A stretch of DNA of 44,116 bases from Paenibacillus cremeus (lineage in GTDB: Bacteria > Bacillota > Bacilli > Paenibacillales > NBRC-103111). The stretch covers positions 1 through 44,116 of the forward strand of contig NZ_VNJI01000061.1 in NCBI RefSeq assembly GCF_007786445.1, in the 5' to 3' direction. A program made the translations under genes and the position numbers. Below, in pieces: positions 41,628 to 44,116 of the stretch. Every line of letters starts with the position of its first letter. Position 1 is the first letter of the stretch. The notes under the pieces are model-generated. The model ran no database searches and was not told the origin of the DNA. It worked only from the letters and a program-made list of their open reading frames with translations.

Positions 41628-42116
41628 TTGACATTGGACAGAATCATATTGATCGGTATATGGATTATAATGAGTGTGCTTTTAATTCTGACGGTCCCCC
41701 GCATTAAAATCCGAGAGGCGTTCGTAATCTTCTCGTTTAAACAAATGGAAACCTGGCTCCTTGGGCTTCTAGTTGTTCATTACAATCTGCTTGAATACCC
41801 TGTTCGCGAGTTTGCCAATGTAGCACAGAACAGTTTTTCGTTTGAATATTTCATCTATCCCGCTATTTGCGTCGTATTTAATATGAAATTTCCAGAAAAA
41901 AAAGGAATCATTCAGAAAACACTGTGGTATCTGTTTTTCCCAAGTTGGATGACCGCACTCGAGGTAATGTTAGAGAAGCACACTCACCTCATTCATTACA
42001 TTACTTGGCATTGGTACTGGACTTGGATCTCCCTTCTGATAACCTTTTACGTGGACAGGTCGTTTTATCTCTGGTTTATCAGGAAACAAACGGGGGGGAT
42101 AAGATCCGCTAAGTAA
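41628..42116 (+). CDS. CBO0543-type multipass membrane protein
   Basis: A protein of 162 residues with about five hydrophobic segments. It has the family-like late motif HYITWHWYWTWISLLITFYV followed by DRSFYLWF. It is distantly related in layout to the protein at 19929-20447. GAGGTG (41612-41617) favours a TTG start at 41628; an ATG at 41610 overlaps that signal and would add six residues. Function of the family is unknown. It lies directly next to an IS110 remnant and a dispersed repeat. Confidence 0.65.
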   Translation: MTLDRIILIGIWIIMSVLLILTVPRIKIREAFVIFSFKQMETWLLGLLVVHYNLLEYPVREFANVAQNSFSFEYFIYPAICVVFNMKFPEKKGIIQKTLWYLFFPSWMTALEVMLEKHTHLIHYITWHWYWTWISLLITFYVDRSFYLWFIRKQTGGIRSAK

Positions 42117-42129
42117 ATTGGGTTGTTCA

Positions 42130-42194
42130 ACTGATATGAACGAGGCGGTCAAGATCCCACTTTTTGGGAAATTATGACTAACGGATACGATAGC
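42130..42194. repeat. Copy of the dispersed intergenic repeat
   Basis: Contains CTGATATGAACGAGGCGGTC (also at 43996-44014) and GACTAACGGATACGATAGC (42176-42194). Relatives of the second block lie at 11950, 29411, 36162 and 41541. The two blocks flank a short hairpin (CCCA...TGGG). Confidence 0.55.
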
Positions 42195-42210
42195 GTGAAA
42201 AACATCTCGT

Positions 42211-42244
42211 AAGGCCACCGCGAATTAATTAACCGTGTGGCCTT
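42211..42244. repeat. Inverted repeat
   Basis: AAGGCCAC pairs with GTGGCCTT across an A/T-rich 18-nt loop, with no T-run. Role unknown. Confidence 0.4.
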
Positions 42245-42277
42245 ACCCCACTCGGATAGGCTATAATCAGAAGAATC

Positions 42278-42304
42278 AATGGTCCACGGGCTCCGTGGAC
42301 CATT
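42278..42304 (+). promoter_or_regulatory. Perfect 12-bp hairpin in the AraC leader
   Basis: AATGGTCCACGG pairs perfectly with CCGTGGACCATT around GCT. It sits just after a TATAAT box (about 42262-42267) and 20 bases before the ribosome binding site of the AraC gene. It could be an operator or a transcript structure. Confidence 0.5.
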
Positions 42305-42338
42305 TGCAATTGGACTTTGTCCTTGGAGGTTGACAGCC

Positions 42339-43360
42339 ATGAACGCTCTTTCTGCAGACCGTATCAAGATCACGCCAGGCTTCTGGACTAACCTGAGAGG
42401 AATAGGAGTAGAACCCATTGATATAGTGCGTCAAGCCCGTCTACCGTCATCAACGAGCCGTTAGTTACGACTGCACAATATTATTCGATTTGGCAAGCCT
42501 ATTCCGAATTAGTCGGAGACACCGCTACGGGAATCGTTAAGCTTGCGACCACGTACGAGACGGCTCAGTATCCGCCGGCCGCTTTGGCGACCTTCCACGC
42601 TCACAACTACAGGGACGCGTTGAACCGAATGGCGCGCTATAATCAAATGTGCCCTCCGGAAAACTTAAACATTCAGGAGGAAGGTGAGCAATGCTCGATT
42701 GAATTGGAGTGGCAACATGCCGAGCAACCCGGACCGCCGGTGCTTGTCGGCATTACGCTAGCCTATCTGCTTGAGCTCGGGCGCCGTGGAACCGGCCGTC
42801 ATCTGACCGCTCGTTCCGTCGAATTCATACACCCTATGGGCGACGTTCAAGCTCTGGAAGGTTATTTCGGCTGCCACGTTCAGATTGGGATGGACCGCAA
42901 TCGGTTAATGCTGAATCGCGACGATCTGGACCATCCCTTTGCGTCGTACAACGAAGAGCTTCTCGAGATTCTGACTCCCGCCTTGGATCGTACGCTGGAA
43001 GAACGACAGAGCCGGCTCACTGTGAGCGCTAAAGTGAAAGGGATCTTGTCACGATGCCTAACTCGAGGGAGAATCGACATTCAAATCGTAGCCTTCGAAC
43101 TAGGGATGAGCGATCGTACCTTGCAGCGCAGGCTGACCGACGAAGGCACAAGCTTCAAGCAGTTGCTGACGCAAACCAGGCGCGAGAAGGCTATCGCTTA
43201 CTTGGCAGACCCGTCGTTGGAGATCAAAGAGGTCGCTTTTCTCGTCGGCTACGAGGACCAGAATTCGTTCTATCGCGCGTTCCGCTCATGGGAGGGGGAG
43301 ACCCCAGCCAATTGGCGCATTGCGCAAGAACATTGTCGTTCTGCGCTAGTTACTGAGTAG
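42339..43360 (+). pseudogene. AraC-family regulator, frameshifted near its N-terminus
   Basis: The ATG at 42339, with GGAGG upstream, begins MNALSADRIKITPGFWTNLR and continues to DIVRQARLP. The frame then shifts near 42447, and the other frame carries VINEPLVTTAQYYSIWQAYS through to the end. The main part shows the arabinose-binding-like domain of the PF12625 type and the C-terminal helix-turn-helix (IVAFELGMSDRTLQRRLTDE; KEVAFLVGYEDQNSFYRAF). All domains are otherwise complete. Restoring it needs a small indel only. It precedes a broken SDR gene it probably regulated. Confidence 0.8.
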
Positions 43361-43410
43361 GCGAAACGAAGTATCATTATCCCTATCCTAGACATAAGGA
43401 GTGTAGGCAG

Positions 43411-43915
43411 ATGGATATGGGACTGAAGAATAAGACGGCTTTAGTAACGGGATCAACCAGAGGCCGTCGCCAACGACTTAACCAAGTTTTATTTACCTTC
43501 CATGCTGAGTCGCGAATACGGCCGCATTATCTTCATCGCAAGTGAGGAAGCCGTCATGCCTTCCGGACAGATGCCTCAATACGGCGTGACCAAATCCATG
43601 CTGTTGTCGTTGTCCAAGAGCTTGTCCAAGCTGACCCGCGGCGCCGAGGTTACTGTAAACACGATCCTGCCTGGACCGACCCTCTCCGAGAACGTGCAGC
43701 AGATCATCGAGAGCATTTATTCGAACGAAGAGATGACCTTCGAGGCTAAAGAGAAAGACTTTATGACGAAGAACCTGCCTCAATCAGAAATCCAAAGGTT
43801 TATTAGACCTGCGGAGATCGGCCGATTGACTGCTTACATCTGCAGCCCGATGGCCTCCGCCTTCAAAGGATCTCCGATCCGCATGGATGGAGGAATGGTA
43901 CCGACAATATTTTAA
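43411..43915 (+). pseudogene. Short-chain dehydrogenase/reductase with internal deletion
   Basis: The start MDMGLKNKTALVTGSTRG is the SDR cofactor motif with AAGGAG upstream. Right after it the sequence jumps, out of frame, to LTKFYLPSMLSREYGRIIFI. The rest is intact: the catalytic Tyr and Lys in QYGVTKSMLLSLSK, NTILPGPTLSENV, and the end FKGSPIRMDGGMVPTIF. About 95 residues, including the NAG-type region and part of the cofactor site, are missing, with the junction near 43463. It cannot make a working enzyme. Confidence 0.82.
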
Positions 43916-43954
43916 TTTTTTGTGCGGCGGATAAAAGAGCTCAGCAAAACAACC

Positions 43955-44016
43955 ACGAGGCTGCCGCGGCGATCAATCGGTAGCCTCGTTAAGCTGATAT
44001 GAACGAGGCGGTCAAT
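43955..44016. repeat. Hairpin plus dispersed repeat
   Basis: ACGAGGCTGCCG pairs with CGGTAGCCTCGT (43955-43966 with 43978-43989) and is followed by CTGATATGAACGAGGCGGTC. Related hairpins lie at 8748 and 36199. Confidence 0.5.
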
Positions 44017-44116
44017 ACCCCTTCAATAATTCCGTAATTTTCTTAATTTAGGAATGGAAATACTCTTGTTCCAAACCAGGGATACTTTAAAAATCTTGGC
44101 ACGAAGGCAAAAGCGT

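Overview
The window looks like chromosome from a Paenibacillus-type bacterium (Paenibacillaceae, Bacillota). This rests on strong AGGAGG-type ribosome binding sites, frequent TTG and GTG starts, CcpA-type cre sites, sugar ABC importers encoded without their own ATPase, CBO0543-type membrane proteins, a YdjO-like protein and a large tRNA operon. No CRISPR array, prophage or replication origin was seen. All identifications come from reading the sequence; no database search was run.

Layout. 1-350: 5' end of an IS110-family transposase running off the left edge, with a possible bridge-RNA stem-loop in its leader. 360-5742: MarR regulator, VOC protein, aldo/keto reductase, two very small genes and a lone RNase J paralogue. 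5860-7960: tandem promoters, a leader with an rRNA-like inverted repeat, 18 tRNA loci (15 intact-looking, 3 degenerate) and a terminator. 8111-16079: small metabolic genes (DUF523, GNAT, FAD oxidoreductase, DinB, HAD), an orphan cre-controlled sugar-binding lipoprotein, a second lipoprotein, and broken deaminase and HIT genes. 16612-19608: an oxidoreductase/isomerase pair divergent from an AraC regulator. 19804-25926: CBO0543 protein, TetR/MFS efflux pair with matching operators, YdjO-like protein, lipase, DinB, and a MarR/quinone-reductase divergent pair. 26196-29050: four-gene cassette of split ChrB, an APH-like protein with an altered catalytic loop, and a Cj0069-type ATP-grasp protein, with no chromate pump visible. 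29174-34860: IS110 remnant, nitronate monooxygenase, a decayed permease, a PhyH dioxygenase and a large glycosidase-like protein. 34911-41378: a galactonate-dehydratase-like enolase-superfamily enzyme, a broken methyltransferase, then an operon of sugar-binding lipoprotein, two permeases and a second enolase-superfamily enzyme. 41379-44116: another IS110 5' remnant, a second CBO0543 protein, and broken AraC and SDR genes among dispersed repeats.

Two themes stand out. First, several blocks look like uptake and breakdown of unusual sugars or sugar acids (16.6-19.6 kb, 31.4-36.0 kb, 37.1-41.4 kb) under AraC and probably CcpA control. Second, decay is widespread: internal deletions, single-base frameshifts, 5'-only IS110 relics and defective tRNAs recur throughout. 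The most interesting intact locus is the ChrB/APH-like/ATP-grasp cassette.
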